Source: CBDBND01 sp965262665 (GTDB lineage Bacteria > Pseudomonadota > Alphaproteobacteria > Rhodospirillales > Rhodospirillaceae). Taken from it: a stretch of 64,000 bases of DNA. The notes beneath the pieces were generated by a model, which saw only the letters and a list, made by a program, of their open reading frames with translations, searched no databases and was not told the DNA's origin. This document shows positions 1-7,524 of the stretch, piece after piece (position 1 is the stretch's first letter; every line of letters begins with the position of its first letter). The stretch covers positions 2,976,001-3,040,000 of the forward strand of contig CBDHFR010000004.1 of assembly GCA_965262665.1 (NCBI GenBank). The letters are read 5' to 3'. A program made the translations under genes and the position numbers.

Positions 1-119
1 TTGCCTTCTATCAGCAACTTATGGCGAGCCTCCGTGACGCAATCCGTTCGGGATCACTCGACACTTACGCAAAAACGTTTGCAACCGACTGGGGTCGCGG
101 TGACATCGACCCCTTTTGA
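1..119 (+). CDS. tgt: Queuine tRNA-ribosyltransferase, C-terminal end (partial)
   Basis: The frame starting at base 3 is open from the window edge to a TGA at 117-119 and encodes 38 residues. They match the end of bacterial Tgt: the motif YQQLMASLRDAIRSG, then an acidic/aromatic tail. In E. coli Tgt the corresponding stretch reads YYQRLMAGLRKAIEEG (from memory). Tgt exchanges guanine for a queuosine precursor at the wobble position of GU(N) anticodons. Only the last tenth of the protein is in the window, so catalytic residues cannot be checked. The frame overlaps the proposed queG start by 20 bases, the tight spacing expected of a translationally coupled queuosine operon. Confidence 0.8.
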   Translation, partial: AFYQQLMASLRDAIRSGSLDTYAKTFATDWGRGDIDPF

Positions 120-1233
120 CTCCCCCGACAAGTTGAAGACAGCCCTCAACGAAGAAGCGTTGAATCTCGGGTTTGATGTCATGCGCGTTACCGAGGCAAC
201 TGTTTCAACTGACGTCTCATCGGATTTCGATGCTTTCATCGACGGTGGCTATCACGGTGATATGACCTGGATGGCCGATACAGCGGTGCGGCGGCGCCAT
301 CCTCTGGCGCTGTGGCCCGACGTCAAAACCGCCATCATGCTTGGCGTCAACTACGGGCCAGGGACCGATCCGATGGCACTGCTTGGTCAAACCGACAAAG
401 GTGTGATCAGCATCTACGCCCGTGGCCGTGACTATCATGATGTATTGAAAAAACGGCTGAAAGCCTTAGCCCGGTGGCTTGTCGATAAGACTGGTGGTGA
501 GGTCAAGGTGTTCGTCGATACGGCGCCGATTCTCGAAAAACCTTTGGCTCAAGCTGCAGGTCTGGGATGGCAAGGTAAGCATACCAATCTCGTGTCCCGC
601 ACCTTCGGATCCTGGCTGTTTCTCGGTGAAATCTTCACCACGGTCGAGCTATCACCCGACGCACGGGAAACGGATCATTGTGGGACCTGCCGTCAATGCC
701 TCGACGTTTGTCCAACAGGTGCGTTTTTAGACGCCAATCGCATAGACGCGCGCCGCTGTATTTCTTATCTGACCATTGAGCACAAAGGGCACATTGATCG
801 CTCATTGCGTCCCTTAATGGGCAATCGCATTTACGGCTGTGATGACTGCCTGGCCATTTGTCCCTGGAATAAGTTCGCTGCGGTCGCCAATGCAGCAACC
901 TTGAACAACCAGTCAGAGTTGGAGGCCCCGTACCTGGCGGATCTTGTCGTTCTCACGGACTCTGACTTCCGGTCTCTATTTTCCGGTTCGCCAATTAAAC
1001 GCATTGGCCGGGACAGGTTTGTCCGCAACGTGTTGATCGCCATAGGTAACAGTGCATCTTCAGAGTTCGCCGGTCTTGTGGAGCCGTTGTGCAAAGACGA
1101 CGCCGCGCTGGTGCGGGCAATGGCGGTTTGGGCTTTATCCCGGTTGGCGCCGGAACGCGCTTCCGCGATTAAAGACGAGCGCCTCGAATTGGAGAATGAT
1201 GCAACCGTGAGGGAAGAATGGCACGCGGTCTAA
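100..1233 (+). CDS. queG: Epoxyqueuosine reductase QueG
   Basis: Reduces epoxyqueuosine to queuosine in tRNA, the last pathway step, using cobalamin and two [4Fe-4S] clusters in the cytoplasm. The frame is open from base 1, but those first codons overlap the end of tgt. GTG at 100 gives 377 residues, close to the family length of about 380, and is the preferred start. Two ferredoxin-type cysteine clusters are visible: CGTCRQCLDVCP near residue 195 and CDDCLAICP near residue 250. The motif TAPILEKPLAQAAGLGW in the N-terminal cobalamin-binding half is typical of the family. The C-terminal HEAT-like region is present. It lies directly after tgt and overlaps the next gene by 16 bases. Family assignment is secure; the exact start is inferred. 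Confidence 0.93.
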   Translation: MTSTPFDSPDKLKTALNEEALNLGFDVMRVTEATVSTDVSSDFDAFIDGGYHGDMTWMADTAVRRRHPLALWPDVKTAIMLGVNYGPGTDPMALLGQTDKGVISIYARGRDYHDVLKKRLKALARWLVDKTGGEVKVFVDTAPILEKPLAQAAGLGWQGKHTNLVSRTFGSWLFLGEIFTTVELSPDARETDHCGTCRQCLDVCPTGAFLDANRIDARRCISYLTIEHKGHIDRSLRPLMGNRIYGCDDCLAICPWNKFAAVANAATLNNQSELEAPYLADLVVLTDSDFRSLFSGSPIKRIGRDRFVRNVLIAIGNSASSEFAGLVEPLCKDDAALVRAMAVWALSRLAPERASAIKDERLELENDATVREEWHAV

Positions 1234-2027
1234 CGCAGGTCGTCTTTCTGGTGTTTTTTGGTGTTGGCCAGGTCGCCGACGCCGCTGACATCTCGTTTAC
1301 GTCCGCGCCTTTCAAAAACTGTTACGTTTGTCCCTCAATGATGGCGCTCCCGGCAGGCCGCTTCATCATGGGTACGGATGATGAACGCGAGACCTATGGC
1401 CCTGCACACGATCGGGCGGTCACAACTTCTTTTGCCATTGCTGTTACCGAAACCACATTCGATCAGTATGAATCCTGCGTCGAAGCAGATGCGTGCAGTG
1501 CTGTCAAAAGTGATCATGGCTGGGGCCGGGGCGCCCAACCGGTCATTAACGTATCTTGGTAAGATGCGCTGGCCTACGCGGTTTGGCTGTCAGACGTCAC
1601 TGGCAATTCTTACAGATTGCCGAGAGAAACTGAGTGGGAATACGCTGCTCGAGCCAGCACGGTTTCCCGGTTTCCGTGGGGAGACATCGTGGGCGAAGGA
1701 AACGCCAACTGCCGAAACTGCGGCACTCAATGGAGCGGCAAGGGCGCTGCTCCCGTGGTTCAATTTCCACCAAACGATTTCGACCTCTACGACATGATGG
1801 GCAACGTTTCAGAATGGGTTGCCGACTGTTGGCGCGAGCGCCACGATCCCAATAGTGAAGTCACTCCATACGACGTCTTGGTAAACAGCGCCTGCCCAGT
1901 CCGAGTGACCCGCGGCGGTGATTGGTATTACGTGCCAATGCTGTCCACATCGGCCGCATGGAAGTCCAATGCGGCCAAGCTGTGGAGTTATACCATTGGC
2001 TTTCGCGTCGTCAGAGATCTCGACTAA
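1218..2027 (+). pseudogene. Formylglycine-generating enzyme (SUMF1/FGE-sulfatase) family protein, interrupted by one in-frame stop
   Basis: A secreted or periplasmic FGE-sulfatase fold protein, about 269 codons long. It begins with a hydrophobic signal-like stretch (residues 1-23, ending ADAAD). Hallmarks follow: LPAGRFIMGTDD, VTETTFDQYESC, PVINVSW, RLPRETEWEYAARA, MMGNVSEWVADCW and the C-terminal RGGDWYY and GFRVV. One TAA at 1560-1562 splits it, just after NVSW and before DALAYAVWLS. The frame is identical on both sides, so this is a point nonsense change (CAA to TAA would restore Gln), not a frameshift. The ATG overlaps queG by 16 bases. FGE-fold proteins include sulfatase activators and many with other roles, such as EgtB/SenA-like enzymes or structural proteins, so no substrate is proposed. 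As read, it would make only a 114-residue N-terminal piece. Confidence 0.8.
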
Positions 2028-2038
2028 GGCTGGTTTCG

Positions 2039-2446
2039 TTATTCTGAAGCGGCCAATGCCCGCGCCATTTGGCTAAGGGCTTCCTGATGGCGCTCGTTAT
2101 TTATGCTCGAGAAGTTACGGGCAAGTTCCAGGCACATCCGTTGTCTCGGTGCGATTGTTTTTTCGCTGCTGTCATCCAGCCCGTCAAAGAAATAGCTGAT
2201 GGGAACGGACAATACTTGGGTGATCTCAAAGAGACGGCCTGCTGAAATGCGGTTAATGCCACGCTCATATTTATGGGCTTGCTGGTAGGTAACGCCAATC
2301 ATGTCGGCCATCTGCTGTTGACTGAGGCCCATCATGATGCGGCGTTCACGAATTCGAGTTCCAACGTGACGGTCGATTTCACTGGCCCGGTTGGCTGGGC
2401 CAGTCCGTTCACGAGGTGTAGCGAGAGCGGCTTGCGGCTGAGACAT
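2039..2446 (-). CDS. XRE/Cro-type helix-turn-helix transcriptional regulator
   Basis: A 135-residue DNA-binding protein with one HTH_3 domain at about residues 28-85. The helices are readable: RIRERRIMMGLSQQQMADMI, then VTYQQAHKYERGINRISAGRL, with VLSVPISYFF closing the fold. This arrangement (short flexible N-terminus, one XRE domain, about 135 residues) is common in alphaproteobacteria, where such genes are often multicopy. The C-terminal 50 residues have no recognisable sensor domain. It converges with the broken FGE-like gene and is 100 bases from the IS-A end. Its targets are unknown. Confidence is high for the DNA-binding role and low for any process. Confidence 0.85.
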   Translation of the reverse strand: MSQPQAALATPRERTGPANRASEIDRHVGTRIRERRIMMGLSQQQMADMIGVTYQQAHKYERGINRISAGRLFEITQVLSVPISYFFDGLDDSSEKTIAPRQRMCLELARNFSSINNERHQEALSQMARALAASE

Positions 2447-2550
2447 GACTGTCTCCTTATTCTGTTCCAGTGACTCTGTTTTTCTACCCGGGGTCGATCA
2501 ACCAAAGAGCGGAAACGTCACCGGTTATTTCCCGTAGTGTACGGTTGATA

Positions 2551-3710
2551 CCAACGGTCATTGAATTTGACCTTCGTGTGCCCATTTGCGCATACCAATC
2601 GACATGATTTTCGAGGGCTTGTCGATGAGCTTGTTCCAGGCGTGGCATGCCGCATCGACGATGTCTTCGTAACTGTCGAAGACGCGGTGCGACAGGTAGG
2701 TCTGGCGCAGGTACTGCCAGATGTTTTCGGCCGGGTTCAGCTCCGGCGATCTGGGCGGCAGGAACAGCGGCGTGATGTTGTCGGGGAACTCCAATTCGGT
2801 GGTGGTGTGCCAGCCGGCGCGGTCCATGAGGAGGACGGCGTGTGAGCCGTCGGCGACGGTGCGGCTAATCTCTTCGAGATGGGCCGGCATGGCATGGGTG
2901 CCGGCGAACGGCATCGCCACGGCCGCACCGGTACCGCGCGCCGGGCAGACGGCGCCGAACAGATAGGCGCTCTGGTAGCGCTGGTCCTTGGGCTGACGCG
3001 GACGGCTGCCGGTGCGCGCCCACTGCCGGACGATGCCGTTCTTCTGGCCAAGGCGCATCTCGTCTTGCCACCACAGCTCGACCGGCGTTGCGGGCGGCAG
3101 GTGGGCTACCGCCGCGGCGAGCGCCCGGGGGAAGTTTCTTTAAACGTCTCCAGCATTGCCGCATCTTGGCCCGGATGGCGCACCCGGGCGCTCATGTGCG
3201 AGAAGCCGAGATCGTGCAGCAGGCGCGAGACCGAGCGCTCGTGATACTCCACCCCGAAGCGGTCCCGGATAACCTCCTTGAGGTCGAGCCGGCGCCAGCG
3301 CACGACGCCGTCGCTGTCCGGCCCCGCCTCGACGATCTCCGCCAACGCCACCCTCTCCACCGCCGTCAGCTGCGGAACCGCGCCGGGAGATTTGTGGTCG
3401 TGCAGGCCCTCGGGCCTGCCTGATTGAACCGGTACACCCAGTCGCGCAGGCTCTGGCGGTCCATGCCGCCAACCGCCGCCGCATCCCTACGGTTCATGTC
3501 ATCATAAACCGCCGCAATCGCCAGAAGGCGGCGCACCTGATTGGGATCTGTCGCTTTGCGCGCCAAGGCCCGCGCTTGGACCGCGTCATAGTCCGTTCGC
3601 AACGGGATCTTCGCCGACACCAAACCCTCCATTTAAAGCCGGCTTTCTATGAATCACATCATTGCGCCGTGGGGAATCCCTAAAAGAGAATCAATCTCAA
3701 CGACCGCTGG
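2551..3710 (-). mobile_element. IS630-type insertion sequence IS-A, near-complete copy
   Basis: About 1160 bp bounded by imperfect terminal inverted repeats: ATACCAACGGTCATTGAA at 2548 and the complement of CTCAACGACCGCTGGTAT ending at 3713. TA dinucleotides sit at both borders (2549-2550 and 3711-3712), the target duplication used by IS630-family elements. It carries one transposase gene on the minus strand. Three other pieces of the same element occur at 10576-10732 (right end) and at 37212-37865 and 41327-41567 (left-end halves), which confirm the borders. The element is called IS-A here for convenience; no database name was checked. Confidence 0.85.
2558..3632 (-). pseudogene. IS630-family transposase of IS-A, frameshifted
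   Basis: Read on the minus strand, it begins with a helix-turn-helix region (MSAKIPLR; RRDAAAVGGMDRQSLRDW). A winged region follows (RFGVEYHERSVSRLLHDLG), then a DDE domain with QDEMRLGQ, LMDRAGWH and PPRSPELNPAENIWQYL. Two frame changes separate these parts. One, near 3417, is a missing G compared with the fragment at 37.2-37.9 kb, which stays open there. The other lies at TTTAAAGAAAC (about 3130-3140), is shared by both copies, and needs a -1 shift to join the DDE domain, so it may be programmed. A 6-base deletion near 3328 is also visible against that fragment. This copy is probably inactive. Confidence 0.82.
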
Positions 3711-3876
3711 TATGAGACGGCCGCTGTGCCGCAGTTAGATTGTAAAAAAATGTTAAATTGTAAACAGTTTGTTAAACCGGGGATTTTAGTAGGTCCGGTC
3801 TTTTTCGCGTGAGTCTCAATGGTTCAGAGACGGCAATAACTTCAGGTTTTGTGCTGCCGGCACACGCCTCACCTAT

Positions 3877-4488
3877 TTATTCTGACTTTTTGAGCAGGCC
3901 CTCTAGTTGGGTTTGCATGGCATCCAACTGGGCTTTCAGGCTTTCCACATCGCCCGCCGTGGATGGTTGACGTTCATTTTGCGGTGCGCTTTCTGATGGC
4001 GAGGCTGACGTATTGTCTGTGGCTTGTCCCGCAAAAGGAGTCAGCATTTTCATGGCGCTCTCGAACATAGCGAGATTTTGTTTTGCCATGTCTTCAAACT
4101 GGGCTGTCGGAAAGAATCCTTTAAAAGCGTTTTGCATAGCCTCACGCATGTGGTGTTCATTTTGAGAGAAAGCTTCCATGCTTTGTTCTAGGTAGCGGGG
4201 CAATACGCCGCCCAGAGAATCGCCGTAAAAACCGATGATTTGACGCAGGAACTTGACCGGTAAAAGATTTTGTCCTTTAGCCTCCTGTTCGACAATGATT
4301 TGAGTCAGGACGGACCGGGTCAGATCTTCGCCGCTTTTGGCATCCACGACGACGAAGTTCTCATTGTCTTTGATCATTTCTGCCAGATGATCAAGTGTCA
4401 CATAACTGGACGTCTTAGTGTTGTAGAGGCGCCGGTTGGCGTATTTCTTAATGGTGATCACGTCTGAATCGGTGGACTTGTCGACCAT
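3877..4488 (-). CDS. phaR: Polyhydroxyalkanoate synthesis regulator PhaR
   Basis: A 203-residue cytoplasmic repressor that in characterised alphaproteobacteria binds both PHA granules and TGC-rich DNA upstream of phasin and synthase genes. The N-terminal PHB/PHA accumulation regulator DNA-binding domain is clear at about residues 10-70 (ITIKKYANRRLYNTKTSSYV, VVDAKSGEDLTRSVLTQII). The second PhaR domain follows, with LLPVKFLRQIIGFYGDSLGG and LEQSMEAF at about residues 75-150. The low-complexity acidic C-terminus ends in a short coiled-coil stretch (SLKAQLDAMQTQLEGLLKK). It is divergent from phaC, and the intergenic region holds seven palindromes that are likely its own operators, implying autoregulation. 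Confidence 0.95.
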   Translation of the reverse strand: MVDKSTDSDVITIKKYANRRLYNTKTSSYVTLDHLAEMIKDNENFVVVDAKSGEDLTRSVLTQIIVEQEAKGQNLLPVKFLRQIIGFYGDSLGGVLPRYLEQSMEAFSQNEHHMREAMQNAFKGFFPTAQFEDMAKQNLAMFESAMKMLTPFAGQATDNTSASPSESAPQNERQPSTAGDVESLKAQLDAMQTQLEGLLKKSE

Positions 4489-4562
4489 GGCTTGGGCCCC
4501 TCGTTACCGAACGGTTTTTTATTCAAAGCGCGCTTAACGTGATCTGCGCAATCTGGAGATCA

Positions 4563-4726
4563 TTGTGCTTTGCAAGGTGCGTCCGTTGTGCTCTGCACAG
4601 CGCATCTCTTGTGCTTCGCACAGTGCATCCATTGTGCTCCGCACACAGTACGCTTCATTGTGCTTTGCACATGATAAGCACCATTGTGCTTTGCACAAAG
4701 CCCTGAATCAAACTGTACTTTGCACC
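4563..4726. promoter_or_regulatory. Array of seven TTGTGC-N3-GCACA palindromes (probable PhaR operators)
   Basis: Seven near-identical palindromes begin at 4563, 4586, 4609, 4632, 4658, 4684 and 4713. The consensus is TTGTGC, three bases (TTT, TCT, TTC or TCC), then GCACA. The first ends GCAA, and the last is degenerate (CTGTACTTTGCACC). Start-to-start spacings are 23, 23, 23, 26, 26 and 29 bases, while the linkers differ in sequence. The TGC/GCA core fits the TGC-rich sites and CTGC-N3/4-GCAG sites reported for PhaR of Paracoccus and Rhodobacter. The array sits between divergent phaR and phaC, which is why PhaR is the inferred binder. Each unit could also form a small hairpin in RNA. Confidence 0.8.
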
Positions 4727-4778
4727 TATTTGAAGCTGCGGGAGCCGTGAGCATGCCCAATAAACGTCACACGGCTGC

Positions 4779-4799
4779 CCTGGTTCACGGGCAACCAGG
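4779..4799 (+). promoter_or_regulatory. Inverted repeat at the phaC-locus translation start
   Basis: CCTGGTT at 4779-4785 and AACCAGG at 4793-4799 form a perfect 7-base stem with a 7-base loop. The right arm overlaps the possible Shine-Dalgarno sequence AGGTGG and ends at the GTG at 4799. If transcribed, the hairpin could hide the ribosome site, or it could be a binding site for another protein. It is unrelated to the TTGTGC palindromes. The function is a guess. Confidence 0.45.
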
Positions 4800-6250
4800 T
4801 GGATATAGTCCATGCTATGGCCGATCCGGCGGACATGGACGCGCTGGCCAAGCGCTATATCGAACTCTGGCAAGAGCAGCTCAGCCGTGTATCAACGGAT
4901 CCGTCGATCACGGAAGCGTGGCGCTCCGTTTTTGAAGCCGCCGCAAAGAATATAGGATGGACTCCTGACGCTGTCGCCGCATACACCGCAGCGCCGTCGC
5001 CCCAGACACAGTCAAAGGCACCGGCAAGGCTGGGACCTCGGCCCCTACCGCTTCATCTGGCGATGGAGGGCCTGACCTTGCAGATGTGCTTCGCCGGCTT
5101 GACGCCCTGGAGCAACGGCTCAGTGCTCTCGAAACCGATCAGGGACGCGATTGAACAGCAGACCGGGCAATCTTGCGGTGAATCCCCTTGGACCGATGTC
5201 GTGGATCCCGAGGTCTTTATCGAGGCGCTGACACAAGCCGGACAAGACCGCCTAGGAACTTTTTCGCAAGGTGTTCAGGCCTACCAGCGCCATCCTCATC
5301 GCCGCGATCTTAGCCCGGTTCCTAAATGGACGGGACCAGACCATCTCCCGGTCTTGGATTACCGTGGCCCGAAAGACGGCACGCCGGTTTTGGTTGTGCC
5401 CTCTCTGATCAACAAAGCGTATGTGCTCGATTTGTTTGAAGACCGCAGTTTTATGCGGTTTTTGGCGGCAAAGGGATTACGCCCTTTTCTATTGGATTGG
5501 ACGGCACCTCAAGCCACATCGTCGGACGCCGATCTGACCTCATGCATCGGTGATATCCTGGTGCCTGTTCTCACCGCCTTGAAAAAAAACTGCGGTCGTC
5601 CTGCTGTCCTGGTGGGCTATTGTATGGGTGGCACATTGGCAGCCGCACCCGCGGCGTTGCATCCCGATCTCGTCTCCGCGCTGGTGTTGCTTGCGGCTCC
5701 GTGGGACTTTCACGCCGACAGCGGTGGTTTACGGTATTGGTTGACGCACTGGCGGGCCGGCCTTGAAGGGATGGTTACGTCCTTGGGTCACGCCCCTGTG
5801 GATCTCTTGCAAGCGTTGTTCGCTGGTCTGGATCCCACATTGGTGGGCCGGAAGTTCCGCTCCTTTGCAGCCATGGATCAGACCAGTGACGAGGCTAAGC
5901 GGTTTGTCATCTTGGAAGACTGGTTGAACGATGGCCTGCCGCTGGCCGGCCCAGTGGCCGTCGAATGCCTGTTCGACTGGTATCTCGATAACACGCCGGT
6001 TCACGACCAATGGCTTGTCGGTGACCGGCCGGTGGTACCGGAGAATATTAAATGCCCAACTCTGGCTGTCATTCCCCAGCGGGACCGGATTGTACCGCCG
6101 AAATCCGCTGAAGCCCTGGCGGCGCGCATTCCCAATACCCATATTCAGTCCGTGGCCTTGGGCCATATTGGCATGATCACCGGCGGCCGCGCTGCACAAG
6201 AGGTCTATCAACCGGTTTCCGATTGGATTATGAATGCTGCAACGCAATAA
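4799..6250 (+). CDS. phaC: Poly(3-hydroxyalkanoate) synthase PhaC-like
   Basis: Polymerises (R)-3-hydroxyacyl-CoA into storage polyester at the granule surface. The lipase-like box GYCMGG has cysteine as nucleophile (residue 275 counted from GTG 4799), diagnostic for PHA synthases. VVPSLINKAYVLDL, FLLDWTAP, the aspartate in IPQRDRIVPP and the histidine in ALGHIGMI complete the alpha/beta-hydrolase core. The open frame is 483 codons, but its first about 70 residues appear to belong to the small upstream gene. PhaC proper probably begins near GPRPLPLHLA (about 5036) or at ATG 5063, leaving about 395 residues, the size of the short PhaC form. phaA follows 65 bases on, and the PhaR operator array lies upstream. 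Function is secure; the start is not. Confidence 0.85.
   Translation: MDIVHAMADPADMDALAKRYIELWQEQLSRVSTDPSITEAWRSVFEAAAKNIGWTPDAVAAYTAAPSPQTQSKAPARLGPRPLPLHLAMEGLTLQMCFAGLTPWSNGSVLSKPIRDAIEQQTGQSCGESPWTDVVDPEVFIEALTQAGQDRLGTFSQGVQAYQRHPHRRDLSPVPKWTGPDHLPVLDYRGPKDGTPVLVVPSLINKAYVLDLFEDRSFMRFLAAKGLRPFLLDWTAPQATSSDADLTSCIGDILVPVLTALKKNCGRPAVLVGYCMGGTLAAAPAALHPDLVSALVLLAAPWDFHADSGGLRYWLTHWRAGLEGMVTSLGHAPVDLLQALFAGLDPTLVGRKFRSFAAMDQTSDEAKRFVILEDWLNDGLPLAGPVAVECLFDWYLDNTPVHDQWLVGDRPVVPENIKCPTLAVIPQRDRIVPPKSAEALAARIPNTHIQSVALGHIGMITGGRAAQEVYQPVSDWIMNAATQ
4817..5154 (+). pseudogene. Small PhaE-like partner of the PHA synthase, apparently frameshifted
   Basis: The first about 65 residues from ATG 4817 (MADPADMDALAKRYIELWQ, then AWRSVFEAAAKNIGW) look like the short helical proteins encoded before this PhaC type in Rhodospirillales (family recall, not a search). 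From about 5000 the coding pattern continues in another frame, with DLADVLRRLDALEQRLSALE, a classic heptad coiled coil, ending at TGA 5152-5154. Joining the halves needs a -1 shift near 4990-5010. Meanwhile the first frame runs on into PhaC. The likeliest ancestral state is two overlapping genes, a small coiled-coil protein and PhaC, with a one-base change now fusing the N-terminus of the first to the second. The alternative is that the coiled-coil frame is chance and the fusion is normal. Confidence 0.5.
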
Positions 6251-6315
6251 ATTTGGTTGCTGCGTCATTTGCTGAGGCACCATAAGTGGGCGCCGCGCCT
6301 TCTTGGGAGCGCTTT

Positions 6316-7491
6316 ATGACCGACATTGTCATCACCGCAGCCGTGCGCACGCCGATCGGTGCGTTCGGCGGCAGTTTGAGCGGCCTGGAGGCCTCGGAAC
6401 TCGGACGAATCGTCATCGCAAATGCCTTGTCCCGCTCTCAGGTGGAGACTCAGGATGTGTCCGATGTGGTCTTAGGCCAGGTGCTGGCGGCGGGTAAGGG
6501 ACAAAATCCTGCACGGCAGGCCTCAATCGGTGCGGGTGTGCCAAAAGAGGTACCGGCCATGACCATCAATCAAGTGTGTGGGTCCGGTCTCAAGGCAGTG
6601 GCCTTGGGGGCCAGCAGTATTTTGGCCGGAGACAATGCCATTGTCGTAGCTGGTGGGCAGGAAAGCATGTCCAACGCCCCTCACTGCATCCACATACGAA
6701 CGGGAACCAAGATGGGTGATGCCCAATTGACCGACACCATGATCAAAGACGGATTGTGGGATTCCTTCAACGGGTATCACATGGGTACGACGGCGGAGAA
6801 CATCGCCGAGAAATGGCAACTGACCCGAGATACCCAGGACGCTTTTTCCGCTTCGTCACAACAGAAGGCGGAGCAAGCCATCGCGGCCGGGAGGTTTAAG
6901 GATGAGATCGTGCCGGTGACTATTACCGTCAAACGCGAAGAGAAGATCTTCGATACAGATGAGTATCCCCGCGCCGGAACCACCGCGGAAACTCTGGCCA
7001 ATCTCAAACCCGCGTTTTCCAAAGATGGAACGGTCACGGCGGGCAATGCCTCGGGCATAAACGACGGCGCCGCAGCGGTAGTTTTGATGACCGCCGATGA
7101 CGCCAGTGCCCGCGGTTTAACGCCACTGGCGCGTATCGTTTCGTGGGCCCAAGCCGGCGTCGACCCGGCCATCATGGGTACCGGTCCCATCCCCGCCTCA
7201 CGCAAAGCGCTCGAAAAGGCTGGATGGACCGTGGGCGATCTTGATCTCATCGAAGCCAACGAAGCCTTTGCGGCGCATTCCCTAGCCGTGTGCAACGATC
7301 TCGGGTTTGATCCGGACAAGGTGAATGTCAACGGTGGTGCAATTGCCCTTGGCCACCCCATCGGTGCCTCGGGCTGTCGTGTGTTGGTCACCCTGTTGCA
7401 TGAAATGCAGAAGCGCGACGTCCACAAAGGACTGGCAACGTTGTGTATCGGGGGCGGTATGGGGATCGCCCTCTGTGTGGAACGGGATTGA
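6316..7491 (+). CDS. phaA: Acetyl-CoA acetyltransferase (beta-ketothiolase)
   Basis: Condenses two acetyl-CoA to acetoacetyl-CoA, the first committed step to polyhydroxybutyrate, or the reverse. ATG 6316 gives 391 residues, the usual thiolase length; the frame extends 10 codons upstream without support. The start ITAAVRTPIGAFGG, the acyl-accepting cysteine in NQVCGSGLKAV (about residue 89), NEAFAAHS, GGAIALGHPIGASG and the C-terminal cysteine loop CIGGGMG are all intact. It is cotranscribed with phaC by position. The usual third gene, phaB (acetoacetyl-CoA reductase), is not next to it or elsewhere in the window. Confidence 0.95.
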   Translation: MTDIVITAAVRTPIGAFGGSLSGLEASELGRIVIANALSRSQVETQDVSDVVLGQVLAAGKGQNPARQASIGAGVPKEVPAMTINQVCGSGLKAVALGASSILAGDNAIVVAGGQESMSNAPHCIHIRTGTKMGDAQLTDTMIKDGLWDSFNGYHMGTTAENIAEKWQLTRDTQDAFSASSQQKAEQAIAAGRFKDEIVPVTITVKREEKIFDTDEYPRAGTTAETLANLKPAFSKDGTVTAGNASGINDGAAAVVLMTADDASARGLTPLARIVSWAQAGVDPAIMGTGPIPASRKALEKAGWTVGDLDLIEANEAFAAHSLAVCNDLGFDPDKVNVNGGAIALGHPIGASGCRVLVTLLHEMQKRDVHKGLATLCIGGGMGIALCVERD

Positions 7492-7524
7492 AATCAATCA
7501 CTCCGTCTCGTCTATACTGGTGAG

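Noticed and set aside
3745..3815. ACCGG / CCGGT stem followed by TCTTTTT as a terminator.
   Set aside because: Only five paired bases with a 15-base loop, and no gene ends just before it on that strand.
4563..4726. Looked at first like a short CRISPR array because of regular repeat spacing.
   Set aside because: Repeats are only 14 bases, palindromic, with 9-15 base linkers and no cas genes; it fits operator sites.
4560..4760. Minus-strand frame of 66 codons rich in Cys and His.
   Set aside because: The composition comes from the repeated TTGTGC/GCACA units; no ribosome site or family motif.
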